Source: Megalonaias nervosa (Eukaryota > Mollusca > Bivalvia > Unionida > Unionidae). From it: a DNA stretch of 64,000 nt. Of this stretch, positions 45,610 through 55,345 are shown one piece after another (the first letter of the stretch is position 1; every line of letters starts with the position of its first letter). The DNA lies in the NCBI GenBank assembly GCA_016617855.1, contig JAECUM010001821.1, positions 62,001 through 126,000 on the forward strand, in the 5' to 3' direction. The notes under the pieces were generated by a model. That model worked only from the letters and a program-made list of their open reading frames with translations. It did no database searches and was not told the DNA's origin. Made by a program: the position numbers and the translations under genes.

Positions 45610-45996
45610 ATGACTACATTTGAAACGCCATGGACCCCTAGAGACAAAAGTCAAGATACCTGTTATCATTGTCAAGAGAAAGGACATTGGTCTTCAGACT
45701 GCCCTAAGAAACAACAGGAGCAGGAGGAAGAGGAGGAAGAAAAAGAGGTACCCTCGGCAAAAGAAGAACCCCGACACGTTCAGAAAGAGAAGACAGAAAA
45801 GACAGAAAAGAAAAGAAGACGAGAAAAAAGTCAGGAAGAAGAGGAGGATAAAACTGTGAAAGTGAAGAAATTAAAAAAAAAACAGAGTGAAAGAAAAACG
45901 AGAAAGAAGAAGTCTATGAACTTTTTAAAAAAGTGTTGTGTTGTGAATTGGATTGTAAATATTTGTAGCAGAATAGACCAGACTGAAAAAACGTAA
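45610..45996 (+). CDS. CCHC zinc-knuckle protein with charged tail
   Basis: 128 residues, the only Maverick gene on the + strand. After 16 residues it has CYHCQEKGHWSSDC, a C-x2-C-x4-H-x4-C zinc knuckle of the kind in retroviral nucleocapsids and cellular RNA-binding proteins. Then come a Glu run, a Lys/Glu-rich region (residues 35-105, e.g. KEKTEKTEKKRRREK) and a Cys-bearing hydrophobic end (CCVVNWIVNICSRI). A nucleic-acid-binding role is inferred from the knuckle. The stop codon lies inside GTAAGT, so splicing out of the terminal codons is conceivable, although no good acceptor was found nearby. The transcription unit probably ends at the stem-loop at 46227. Confidence 0.65.
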   Translation: MTTFETPWTPRDKSQDTCYHCQEKGHWSSDCPKKQQEQEEEEEEKEVPSAKEEPRHVQKEKTEKTEKKRRREKSQEEEEDKTVKVKKLKKKQSERKTRKKKSMNFLKKCCVVNWIVNICSRIDQTEKT

Positions 45997-46103
45997 GTGT
46001 CTCTTGGTTTTGATTTTTTAGAATAAGGGCCTACACTCACGCACTCACACACGTACATCATGGAGCAAACAAGGGATTTTGATTTTTAATTGATTGAGGT
46101 AGA

Positions 46104-46202
46104 ATGAACATTATCTCTTTTCGAAAGAAATGGAAGAATGAGAAGAAAAAGAATAGTGTAGGACAGAAAATAAGAAGTTGGTGGAGGAATAGAAGAAATT
46201 AG
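46104..46202 (+). CDS. 32-residue basic ORF before the right stem-loop
   Basis: MNIISFRKKWKNEKKKNSVG followed by a Trp/Arg-rich end, stop at 46200-46202. The stop is 24 nt before the histone-type stem-loop, the spacing usual in histone mRNAs. It may be an independent small basic protein, a 3' exon of the zinc-knuckle gene, or chance in A/G-rich DNA. Confidence 0.25.
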   Translation: MNIISFRKKWKNEKKKNSVGQKIRSWWRNRRN

Positions 46203-46226
46203 AAGACAAAGATGAAGAGCCCCAAA

Positions 46227-46242
46227 GGCCCTTTTGAGGGCC
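46227..46242 (+). terminator. Histone-type 3' stem-loop at the right end
   Basis: Reads GGCCCU-UUUG-AGGGCC, a perfect 6-bp stem and 4-nt loop, preceded by CCCCAAA and followed by ACUUCA. A purine box GAAAAGA begins 14 nt after the stem (46257). This agrees closely with the consensus histone 3' stem-loop (CCAAA-GGYYCU-UUUN-AGRRCC-AC). It lies downstream of the + strand zinc-knuckle gene and 24 nt after the stop of a small basic ORF (46104-46202). Confidence 0.7.
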
Positions 46243-46696
46243 ACTTCATATACCTCGAAAAGATATTTATTCTTTCTTGCTTAAAAATTTTTTTTTTTTA
46301 GTTGTTGTATAATTTATGTTTAATTCCCAAAAACATTATTCTTTTACCTAAATTTTTTTTAGTCGGTTGTATGATTTGGGTATGATGGATTGATGTTCAT
46401 CAATCTATGGAAACGTACGCGAATGCATAAAACATACTATACTATCCACAGACACGAACGCGAATGCATAAAACATTGTATAGAAATGAAACAGGTGACA
46501 CGAACGCGAATGCATAAAATATACTATACTATCCACTGACACGAACGCGAATGCATAAAACATACTATATTATCCACTGACACAAACGCGAATGCATAAA
46601 ACTTTGCATAGAAATGAAACAGGTGGCATGACGTCACGGTACTTGCTACATTGTTGCAAGTGTCCAGTACCGTGACGTCACCCTACCTGTTCCATT
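46235..46696 (-). repeat. Right terminal inverted repeat of the Maverick
   Basis: Reverse-complement partner of the left repeat. It is shorter because it has fewer 40-bp tandem units. Its inner edge coincides with the right arm of a histone-type stem-loop (46227-46242). Confidence 0.92.
46626..46684. promoter_or_regulatory. Terminal hairpin with two CREB/ATF palindromes (right)
   Basis: Mirror image of the left hairpin, with TGACGTCA at 46629-46636 and 46673-46680. Sequence identity with the left copy is complete over this stretch. Confidence 0.7.
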
Positions 46697-46715
46697 CCTA
46701 TTGTCGCTATACAAA

Positions 46716-46830
46716 ATTCCCACTGTCTGTAGATCGTCCCAGGGTGATAATTTTGTCCGTAGAAATCTTGTCCGTAGATCGTCCCAGGGGTGTCTGTAAT
46801 GCTAATTCCCATTGTCCCTAGATCGTCCCC
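46716..46830. repeat. Short tandem repeat flanking the Maverick
   Basis: Three imperfect units with ATTCCCACTGTC, TGTAGATCGTCCCAGG immediately right of the element. Host sequence. Confidence 0.6.
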
Positions 46831-47557
46831 ATTAACTACTAGATAAACATGCCCCTGCCCATAACCAACAATTCAAGAAACCTCGGCCAATATGAATGGG
46901 TAAACATTTAAGTCGGTTGGATTCATGACTCAATTCTTTGACAGGAAAAGATGAAAACTGAAATGGGCCAATGTCATGTTGACATTAACCATCAGACCAA
47001 AATTAGTTTCTATCCCCGAAGTTCTTCAAACACTTTTGCGCGGAAACAAAATTTACGATGCAATTAAAAGTAACTGCAGTCACTATCCAGTCAAATTGTG
47101 ATGTAACAAAGTTAACTCCAACTTTACTTCATCGTCACAAGCCACGGGCGAGAATATGCAACGCTCCGTTATCACCCGTGGTTGCCTGTACCAATATCTA
47201 CTAGTTTCTCATTTCGCATTAACCAATATACACCATCAACAACATAATGTAACAATCTCCTACACATCAATGAAGTGCCCGTTTCTTCGATAAGAAACTG
47301 TCTTTTGAAGAGAAACTTTGACAGGCTCATTAAAACAGCCTTAAAGGTTATGTTGGGTCACAAAGGTAGAAAAATTTATTGGTGCTCGCAATTACAGGTT
47401 AAGCAGGTTTGTGCATCTTACTGAGAAACAAGGAATTCTGCACACAGGCGACCACGGTAATAAAGCAACGTAGCCATCTACAAATTATGGTCCAGGTGAA
47501 AGACACATAACTTATTATTTGGGGCAAAATTTTTCTACTTTTAGAATCCAGTGACAT

Positions 47558-47560
<3 letters not shown>
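46831..47560. other. Intergenic, CpG-normal; no gene seen
   Basis: Host flank with ordinary CpG content up to about 47.45 kb and no recognisable gene. Confidence 0.4.

Positions 47561-47561
<1 letters not shown>

Positions 47562-47601
<40 letters not shown>
47562..47601. repeat. (AT)n microsatellite
   Basis: Uninterrupted AT repeat of about 40 bp. Confidence 0.95.
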
Positions 47602-47606
<5 letters not shown>

Positions 47607-47619
47607 AACAAGTGCCATT

Positions 47620-48420
47620 ATTTATGTAAATGAAACCCATGTAAGAAGTTTAGTTACTGTTTTGTGGCCTAGGACTGGAGTTATTTTGTGGAAATAATTT
47701 CCATTCTGGAGTCCCTCTAAACTTGACCTTTTACGAACAAAATCAAAAGGTGCCTTTCTTGTCTCAAATGCAAGCCATCTACAAAGTTCACTCAATGTAC
47801 CTGGTACACTCCTATGCATACCATCTACAAAGTTCAATCAATGTACCTGGTACATTCATATGCAAACCATCTACAAAGTCTACTTAATGTATCTGGTACA
47901 TTCAAATGCAAACCATCTACAAAGTTTAGTCAACGTATCTGGTCAGGAACTTAATCAGCTTTGTGGACATCATTTTTTCCTTCTTACAGTCCCTGTGGTC
48001 TTGACCTTTTGACCCAAAATAAATAGGTGTTGTCTTTGTTCAAATACAAATCATCCATAAAGTTTGGTCCCAATGGATGATAAAGAACTCAATGTATCAT
48101 GCCAAAAACATTTTTCTTTAAAAAACTGCAACTTTGACCCCAAAATCAATAGTTGTCCTTCTTACAGTATCTCAAATGCAAGCCATTTACAAAAGTTTGG
48201 TTAAGGTATCTGGTATATAAGTAAAGTTATTATGAGAACCAGTTTTCCTTCTTTCAGTCCATGTGGCCTGAACCTTTTGAGCCCAAAGATGACAGGCTTC
48301 TTTCTTGTCTCACATGCAAGCCACTTACAAAATTTTGTTAACAGGAAATGGAGAATTTGAGTTATTGTATGGAAACAAAACAGGAACAAACATATGGATA
48401 ACCCAAAACATAAAGTAAGG
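47620..48420 (-). repeat. Long-period satellite B, inverted array
   Basis: Units share CAAATGCAAGCCATCTACAA, AGTTCAATCAATGTACCTGG, TTGACCTTTTGACCC and CTTACAGTCCCTGTGG. In reverse-complement these blocks correspond to those of the array at 11720-13190 (TTTGTAGATGG, CTTGCACTTG, GGTCAAGGTCA). Confidence 0.6.
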
Positions 48421-48630
48421 AGTTAGAGGTCTTCTGTGGTTGGGTAAATCTGCCTAGTAATAAGCAAGAAAAACAAGAGGTTTTAGTTTTTTCTTATAAT
48501 TATCCCTCTTTATTTTAATCCTTGGGTTCAAAAATATTATATACAGCTATATAATATATCAAACTCCCTACTTATATAAAATAAATCAAATAACTACAAT
48601 TAATTAATGCATTTAGGATAAATATAGAAA

Positions 48631-48690
48631 TCATTTAAGAACAATCTCCTCAATCATCCATTCTTTACGGTTGCTGCTGCCCATCATCCT
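48631..48690 (-). CDS. Candidate 3' terminal exon of a minus-strand host gene
   Basis: On the minus strand a pyrimidine-rich acceptor (TTTCTTTAG, AG at 48691-48692) is followed by a short open stretch. One frame encodes MMGSSNRKEWMIEEIVLK and stops at TGA 48631-48633. A second frame (DDGQQQP) stops earlier at 48665-48667, so the coding frame is not settled. AATAAA follows at 48509-48514 on the same strand, a suitable distance. The exon keeps a CpG in CpG-poor surroundings. Confidence 0.35.
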   Translation of the reverse strand, partial: RMMGSSNRKEWMIEEIVLK

Positions 48691-48699
48691 CTAAAGAAA

Positions 48700-49965
48700 G
48701 CTATTATTACACACTCTCACAGAATTATTCAATTAATGATGGCACAACTTAATGAAACAATTAAATCAGAAGACTGATTTATAAAAGAAATGGTTACGCA
48801 TTTCTTCGTAGTTTTTTGCTACATACAATGAATTAAGTAGAATGTGTTCTTACTTGCACTCTATTGACGAAACAGTTCATTATGAACAAGGCTATAATAT
48901 TTGCACATTATACTGGAATGTTATACAGGGTCACATATTAACCAAGACCAACTTTAAAAATGTTGAAAAAATGCTGATTTAGTTATTATAATAATGGAAA
49001 ATTGTATTTATCTACTGATATCCTCAAAACGAATGGATAAAGTGTACAGGTTCAAGAAATATCCAAGAGGATATGTTTAATTTTGATATTTTTGCTCAAA
49101 ATATCTGGTAAAATATGCAGTCATATAAGCAATGATAATCTGGCCAAATATTTTCCATCTATTGCATTTAAATTTATATACATGGTATGTTTAACCACAC
49201 ATACAATCGTTTTGAAGCCTTCTTAAATAAATGTGTGAACAAATTCTACAGTCATATATCTGTCCTCCATACAGGGTTATTTACTGCTGTAAATTTGACC
49301 ACCATTATGTACAGAGTGTATTGGCCATATTTCATTTGTGCTGGTGTAATTGTTACCTAATTACACCCAACTTCACAGTGTGGTATCTATGTGTTACAGG
49401 TGCAGTCAGGCATGTGATACACTGTGGTGCCTGTACTAACCAGTGACAGATTTATGACATACTGGGCTATCACAAACAGCGATGCTTTTAAATCTGAGTA
49501 AAATACAAACATTAACCCAGTAATTAGCCAGATTGACTTCAATTTGGGTCAATAATGTCATGTGCAATTGGAACCTGTTAAATGAAGTAAAAGAACTACC
49601 TGAATTACACAAACATATGTAAATGAGGTACAATGAACATTACTCTTCACCAGCATGAGCATAGCATGGTCAATCTACTTTATACGCTAATTGCAGAAAA
49701 AACTGATGAAATCTTTTTTGCTTGATTACTCTGTACTGTTTCAAATAAGCATACCTGAATAATTACACCTGTTTATGTGCTTAAATGTTCTGTGAGGACT
49801 AAATACACAAAATTTAACAAACAACTGTTAGAAATACCATTTATACAGTATTTTGAGCATAACTGTATGAGATAATAACAATAAATGTGTTTCCTACAAC
49901 TACTCTAAAATACTACATATTAATACTACATTATTCAGTATATTTAAACTTAAAAGATGCAAAAT
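48700..49965. other. Intron-like, A-rich; no gene seen
   Basis: CpG-poor sequence with A excess on the + strand. No exon recognised. Confidence 0.35.
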
Positions 49966-49969
49966 GAAT

Positions 49970-50205
49970 GACTGGTATCAGGTTCTCCTTAGCAAATATT
50001 TTCACTGATACTGAGGTTGAACTAGTACAAGAATAATACTGTACCAGTTTAACCCACAATGCCCTGCAGAAAATTATTCACAATGACTTGACAGAATTTC
50101 TGCATTTAACATTGTCTACTGTATGCTATGTTTCTAATTTAAACTGACATTCATTTGCCTGCTCAAAATAACTGAGCTCTCATGTTGTCAAGGCTTCTAG
50201 TTATC
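49970..50205. repeat. Unnamed dispersed repeat D, copy 2
   Basis: Matches 15805-16075 in the same orientation; see that entry. Confidence 0.65.
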
Positions 50206-50209
50206 ACTT

Positions 50210-51400
50210 TTAATCTGGTGATGCATTTCTTTTTCTTTCGAAAACTAGACCATGCTGAAATGGACTTTAAATAGTTCAAGCTACCCATGTAGACCCTGAT
50301 CTTCTGGCACATTATGTGCTAGAATATCTATATCTACTCTGTATACAGTTGGATGTACAGATCAATAAAGTAACCATTCTTGTGCATAATATAATAAGAA
50401 ACATAACACATAATATAATACAACATAACATATAATATAATACAAGCATATGTTTCCACACACATGATTCCAGTTACAATAACAAAAGTACCTGGGAATC
50501 TGGACCTGGGAACCATAAAACTCAGAGTGAATTTCCACTATCAGCCAATCAAAACGGAGCTTTCAAAAGTAAGATCATCTGTGATTGTTTGGAACAAAAT
50601 TCCAAGCACAAAGTTTTTATAATCTCCAAGCCTGGTCTCATTAATCTAACTAAATCTGTTCCTAATAAAGCTGCACATTCATAAAGCTACCTCCCTTATA
50701 TGACTCTTCAGGAACAAATGTTAAAATTTGGAAATCTGTATTATGCATGTATGTCATCCTATAAGTTTTGTATTGAAATATTTTTTCATGTTTTTAAAAA
50801 AAACAGTAATTAAAGCTGCATTTCCTCTCTAATTCAACTACACAATAATTTAACACTGCCTAGTAGTTCCCAATAATTTCTTATATGATTATCTAACATC
50901 TTACTACTTTAATCTAAAGCATCCAATTGTTCAGTTTATTTGGGGAAACCCAGGTTTTACAGTCCAAAAAAATAATGAATCAATGATCACTGATATGTCA
51001 GTTCTGAAAATGTTTTATGTCCCAGATTGTCCGCATGCATCTTCTTTAGTTATCTGTTTTCATTTCTGACCTTGAGAGTTTCCGCAAAACCGGTTTAATT
51101 ATGCAAATCATTGATAGTGACAATAGGACAGCAAGAGCATGTTCTGAATGGATAGGCATATCTGATGCAACCATTCTTGGGGGGTGGGTGGGGTTTGTTT
51201 ACATCATGATAGAACAATCATCTTAACTTATTTATTCAACAAGTATTGGAATCCTTGATGTCCCCCCACCCTTTTATTCTTGATCCTGTTGTACATGGTT
51301 TTAAAAATAATTTTTAGTATTCTTCATCAGATTAACCTCAAATTCATATTATGCCACTAACAATGTGTACCATTAAAAGTGAGGGAATAAATCTTTAAAG
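50210..51400. other. Intron-like, A-rich; no gene seen
   Basis: Contains a short ACATAATATAATA tandem segment at 50385-50450. Nothing else recognised. Confidence 0.35.
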
Positions 51401-51404
51401 ACAA

Positions 51405-51622
51405 CCATATGTACTCGCATATAAGTCGAAGTTGGACCAAACTGGACAGACTCAGATGCCATCAGACAATGTGACTGCAGACCTGGGTCTATGCAGTTTG
51501 TTTAGTAGTAGTTAGCAGAACAAACAATATAGGTCCCAGTCTGCCAGTGCATTATGCAACAGTAGATCAGGGTCTATGTTGCTTGCATTTGGACCTGACT
51601 TATAAGTGAGTATATACAGTAG
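51405..51622. mobile_element. Palindromic MITE, full-length copy
   Basis: About 218 bp. Begins CCATATGTACTCGCATATAA then AGTCGAAGTTGGACC and ends GGACCTGACTTATAAG then TGAGTATATACAG, so the ends are inverted repeats of about 30 bp. The interior has inverted GGTCTATGCAG / CAGGGTCTATG-type blocks as well, giving near full-length dyad symmetry. Confidence 0.75.
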
Positions 51623-52048
51623 ATACATTAGATGGTAAATTTGTCTTGGTTTTAGCTGACAGCTTCCTAAAACTGTTCCTATTCATGATATAGTATTCAT
51701 GATTATGTTGAATCAATTAAGTCGGATTAACTAGACACAATATACTGAATTATGATAGCCAATATACAGACATCACAATGGAAAAATCACAAAATTATGA
51801 TATGTTACCATCAGTGCTGCATTACTTACCCATTACATATTACTATAATGACACTTCTATACAGCAATGTACACAATATTTATCCATAACTCATTACATA
51901 ACCCATAACAAATATACCAATAACAATTTCCATTGGCCAGAAAATGTGATCTTCTGACACAGGGAGACAGGGACAGAAAGAAAAAGAATAAGAAAATACA
52001 CAGTGTGCAAATAGACCAGTACATGTAAGAATATGAATTCAATTTAGA

Positions 52049-52271
52049 ATACAGTAATGACTCATTTATAAGTCAAGTCCAAATGCAAACAACATAGACC
52101 CTGATCTGCCAAAACATAGTGTGTCAGTATATTAGGGTCTATGTTGTTTGTTCCACTGATTACTCCTAACAAACTGCATAAACCCAGACTGTGAAGCACA
52201 TTATATTATGACCTTTCTAGGTCTGTGCTGTTGGCAGTTGGACTTGATTTATAATGAGTAATTATAGTAGG
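52049..52271. mobile_element. Palindromic MITE, full-length copy
   Basis: Same family: ACTCATTTATAAGTCAAGTCC at the left, GGACTTGATTTATAATGAGT at the right, and internal AGACCCTGATCTGCC / AGGGTCTATGTTG blocks. Confidence 0.75.
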
Positions 52272-52526
52272 TTTTTAATGTTGATTATTCTGGGGCAAGA
52301 ATGTATTTGTTAAATCATAAGTCTTTTATACTACCAATAATCATCATGTTATTATACCCAGTAATTATGGACATATCAAATCATCACAACAGTAAATAAA
52401 AATTTTAAAAAAAGCTATGACCACCACTTCAACCTAAGTAACCTTGTGAAAATGGAATATCTATACATACAAAGCATTGTGAAACTTAGGTCAACAAGTG
52501 CCATTCTAAAAAACAAGACTGTAAAC

Positions 52527-52765
52527 CAGTGGTTCCCAAACTTTTTTTGGGCCATCTCCCCCTTGGTTATCCTCAGCACCCCCTACCTTACCCTGTAAAT
52601 AGCATTATTCAGCATTAGCACCCACCTCGGCAATCCCGCCGGCCCCCCAGGGAGCGGTAGCACCCACCTCGGCAATCCCACCGGCCCCCCAGGGAGCGGT
52701 AGCACCCACCTCGGCAATCCCACCGGCCCCCCAGGGAGCGGTAGCACCCACTTTGGGAACCACTG
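52527..52765. mobile_element. hAT-type MITE with perfect 8-bp target duplication
   Basis: Terminal inverted repeats CAGTGGTTCCCAAA and TTTGGGAACCACTG bound a 239-bp element. The 8-bp direct repeat CTGTAAAC flanks it at 52519-52526 and 52766-52773. Ends and an 8-bp duplication are diagnostic of the hAT superfamily. There is no transposase ORF, so it was mobilised in trans. Confidence 0.93.
52617..52742. repeat. GC-rich 42-bp tandem triplication inside the hAT MITE
   Basis: Three almost identical units of AGCACCCACCTCGGCAATCC then CACCGGCCCCCCAGGGAGCG then GT. They are far more GC-rich than anything nearby, and a partial fourth unit runs into the right terminal repeat. Confidence 0.93.
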
Positions 52766-52769
52766 CTGT

Positions 52770-53359
52770 AAACTGTAAAATCTAATGTCAATTTATTAAA
52801 CTTACAGATGAAAAAAACCCCACAAATTATTTACGAGCATCCATAAAGTTTAAAACACAAATGCATCTGTTCCACAGAACATGATGTTCCCCTGCAGATA
52901 GTGTTGTGATGATACTGACAAGATACATGGAATCCTGGCATATCATGGCACAAAGTTAGGACATGGTAATACAGTACCAAAGTTTTACTGAATGCAGCAA
53001 CTGATGCTGAGAAAATATGACTTTTCACAAAGCCTAGTAAAGGGCATTAGCTTTGCTGACTATGCTGCTGTGGTATGGCACTGTGATCTAATTTACCAGC
53101 AGTTCATTGTACTCCTTGAGCTCAATGTACTCATTACATGTCATGCCATGTAACACTTTCAGAGAAATGTTGCTTAACTGCAATAATCATACCAACAATG
53201 TCAGAAGTGAAACCTATCAACGTCCCTCCCACACAACTGGTCAGTCAAAAATGGAAAAGGATCAGTACTAAGACATGGTCATTAACCAGACCTTTTTCAT
53301 ACTGCAGTCAGCAAGAAATTTATGTTTAGTTTTGTTATCATTGTGTAAATACTAGTTCT
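52770..53359. other. Intron-like; no gene seen
   Basis: CpG-poor sequence with no exon recognised; short frames on both strands lack splice or domain support. Confidence 0.35.
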
Positions 53360-53604
53360 GGGGCCCTGTCTGGCTGAGTGGTCCAAGGCATTCACCATTA
53401 CAGGTCACTCACAGATCTATCCACTGTCTGCGTGGGTTCAAGTCTTGGCATGACTGAAGTGGATACGTGAGAATTCTTGCCAGTAGCTTCCTGTGGGTCA
53501 GTGGTTCTTTCTGGGGACTTCATCCTATACTAACTGGTCACCATGTGTATCATATGCTGAAAAATGGTGTTAAACTGCAGAAAATCCCCAAACCCACCAA
53601 ATTA
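53360..53604 (+). mobile_element. tRNA-derived SINE, family A, + strand
   Basis: The head has a clear A box TGGCTGAGTGG (53371-53381) and B box GGTTCAAGTC (53435-53444) about 55 bp apart, as in a tRNA with a long variable arm. The body contains GTGGGTCAGTGGTTCTTTCT, ACTGGTCACCATGTGTATCA and a tail GCTGAAAAATGGTGTTAAAC. From memory this body resembles bivalve SINEs. Confidence 0.8.
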
Positions 53605-54755
53605 CTTGTTTTATTTGGAATCAAACCTTCTAAAATGCAAGAAATGCCTCTTGCAATAACACATGTCCAATGTATCCTATCAATCTACTGAAGTTTAAAG
53701 AAAAATTAAGTTATGAATCTAATGAAGTAGCAAGGCATAAATTTCTGAAAAAAAAAGGATGACATTTATCATATCAAAATTTCAGCTAAATAAGAATTTG
53801 AATGAATGAAAGGAACAATGCTAAAGCAAATGTCAAGAAAATTGTAGACAAAAAAACATTTTGCACTACAATTAACAATAAACACAAGTTTAAAAAAGTA
53901 GTAACAATACAAAACAAGAAATGTGTCCATACAACATTGATGCCCCTGCTAATGATTTAACTGAAGGATAAAATGCTAAGAAAGGGGAAAATACTTTGTA
54001 AAATTTTGTTGGAAATCTTGAAAACTTAATTCAACCTATGTATTTTAAATGCAAAGCTTAACACCAACTTTGGATTGAATCCTTAAAGTCATGGAGCAGA
54101 AATATATTTGTGATGTACGGGATGAGACAGGATAGACAGATATTGGTAACATTTTAGATCCTCCCCCTTGGATATAACAACAGTTATGTAAGAATTGAAA
54201 ATTTTCTGAAAATTACTGAGTGAGAACTGATGTATATATTAATATCCAGGGCCAGAAAATATGTCACACTGTGATAAAGTTTTGATGATGAATTCAATGC
54301 AAGGAAGATGTACTAACCAGTTCAATGCTTGAGTCCATAATTGGTTTGGAATGTTATCATATGGTATTCAAGACATGATTTTACTTAAAACAAGAACTAG
54401 CTTGCAAAATCTCTACACATATCTACAATATTTAATGAACAGAACATAATTTGTACATAACAAATCATCTCTAATTATATACAAATACATAGGTGAAATT
54501 AAAATCTTAATGTAACTGTAGCTTGTAATGGCAGACAAAACATTTAACTACCCCAAAAATGATAAATAGTTTATATGAAACATGTGACTACTAATACATA
54601 AATCTATCTATTCACCTGCCTCTCAGTTATAAGCAGGTCCGCAAGTTATCCGGGTGAAATATAGTGTGGGAGTGATGTGTGTTAATCTATCTATTGACAT
54701 TATACATTTCATCAGAATATAACATTAAGTGCCAGCAATAGGACTAGAGACAAAT
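53605..54755. other. Intron-like; no gene seen
   Basis: A-rich, CpG-poor sequence; nothing recognised. Confidence 0.35.
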
Positions 54756-54756
54756 T

Positions 54757-54875
54757 CAAAGAACAAGCAGCTTTTCCATGAGCTTGTCAAAACTACCTTG
54801 TTGGATTTTACTTTCGTTTCAGAGCAAAACATGTACATTAAACAATATCCAATTATGACAAATAAAATCAAAGTA
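54757..54875. repeat. Dispersed repeat E, copy 1
   Basis: AACAAGCAGCTTTTCCATGA, then CTTGTTGGATTTTACTTTCG and AATATCCAATTATGAC match 55346-55465 in the same orientation (AGGAGCAACTTTTCCATGAA, ACTTGTTGGTTCTTCTTTTC, AATGCCAAATTCTGAC). Confidence 0.6.
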
Positions 54876-54961
54876 TTAAGAGTACTGGTGGCTTGAAGGG
54901 TTGAAGTGATACCAATTTACATAATAAAATCAGATGGAAGAATACAGCTTCACATACATCG

Positions 54962-55180
54962 CTATTCATTTTCCCTTTTACTATCATGCACATTTTGCTC
55001 TAAATAAACCTTACTGTTCCTAAATTTTCTTCCGTAAAGTGTCACAAAAGAATTTACATTGAAACTGGGAGCATTATTTACGGACATAGTGGTGAATTGT
55101 TGTGATTTCCTTTTAAAAACGCTGTCTTCTATCACCGTAAGTACGACCAATTGTGCCAATGGAAGATATCCAAGGGAGAT
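54962..55180 (-). CDS. Candidate terminal exon with a membrane segment, minus strand
   Basis: On the minus strand, after an acceptor ACCTTATAG (AG at 55181-55182), the frame is open for 72 codons to TAG at 54962-54964. It starts with a hydrophobic run (ISLGYLPLAQLVVLTVI) that could be a transmembrane helix and continues with a polar tail containing DSVFKRKSQQFTTMS, FVTLYGRKFRNSKVYLEQ and a charged end. The interval has several CpGs against CpG-poor flanks. If real it encodes the membrane anchor and cytosolic tail of an unidentified protein. Confidence 0.35.
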   Translation of the reverse strand: MSLGYLPLAQLVVLTVIEDSVFKRKSQQFTTMSVNNAPSFNVNSFVTLYGRKFRNSKVYLEQNVHDSKRENE

Positions 55181-55345
55181 TACTATAAGGTTTAATTATT
55201 TAACAAAATTTGAGTTGCCTCTCTTGACATGATATTAATGACTTTCTGAAGACCATCTAGTTGGTTACTATTCTAAGTAATAGAGATTGGCAAAGGAGAC
55301 TAGACAAACTAGGAGTAAATAAAAAGTACAAGTAATGACACTGTG

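Larger units (their letters stand above)
32822..46696 (-). mobile_element. Maverick/Polinton (adintovirus-like) element, 13.9 kb
   Basis: The block is bounded by long terminal inverted repeats and contains the hallmark set: family B DNA polymerase, RVE integrase, packaging ATPase, adenain-like protease, double-jelly-roll major capsid protein and penton-like protein. All but one gene run on the minus strand. The 13.9 kb length is at the short end of the usual 15-20 kb. Six-base target duplications expected for Polintons were not evident: the bases flanking my chosen ends do not match, so either the ends are off or the target site has diverged. The polymerase, ATPase, integrase, protease, penton and leftmost gene are broken. 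Confidence 0.95.

Noticed and set aside
45993..46022. Mini-intron after the zinc-knuckle gene (GTAAGT to TTTTTTAG)
   Set aside because: About 30 bases is too short for a normal intron; kept only as a remark on the stop codon.
32816..46702. Six-base target duplication of the Maverick
   Set aside because: ATTGGA on the left and CCTATT on the right do not match; ends or target site may have diverged.
53360..53450. Functional tRNA gene
   Set aside because: A and B boxes are present but acceptor-stem pairing and anticodon context are poor, and a SINE body follows.
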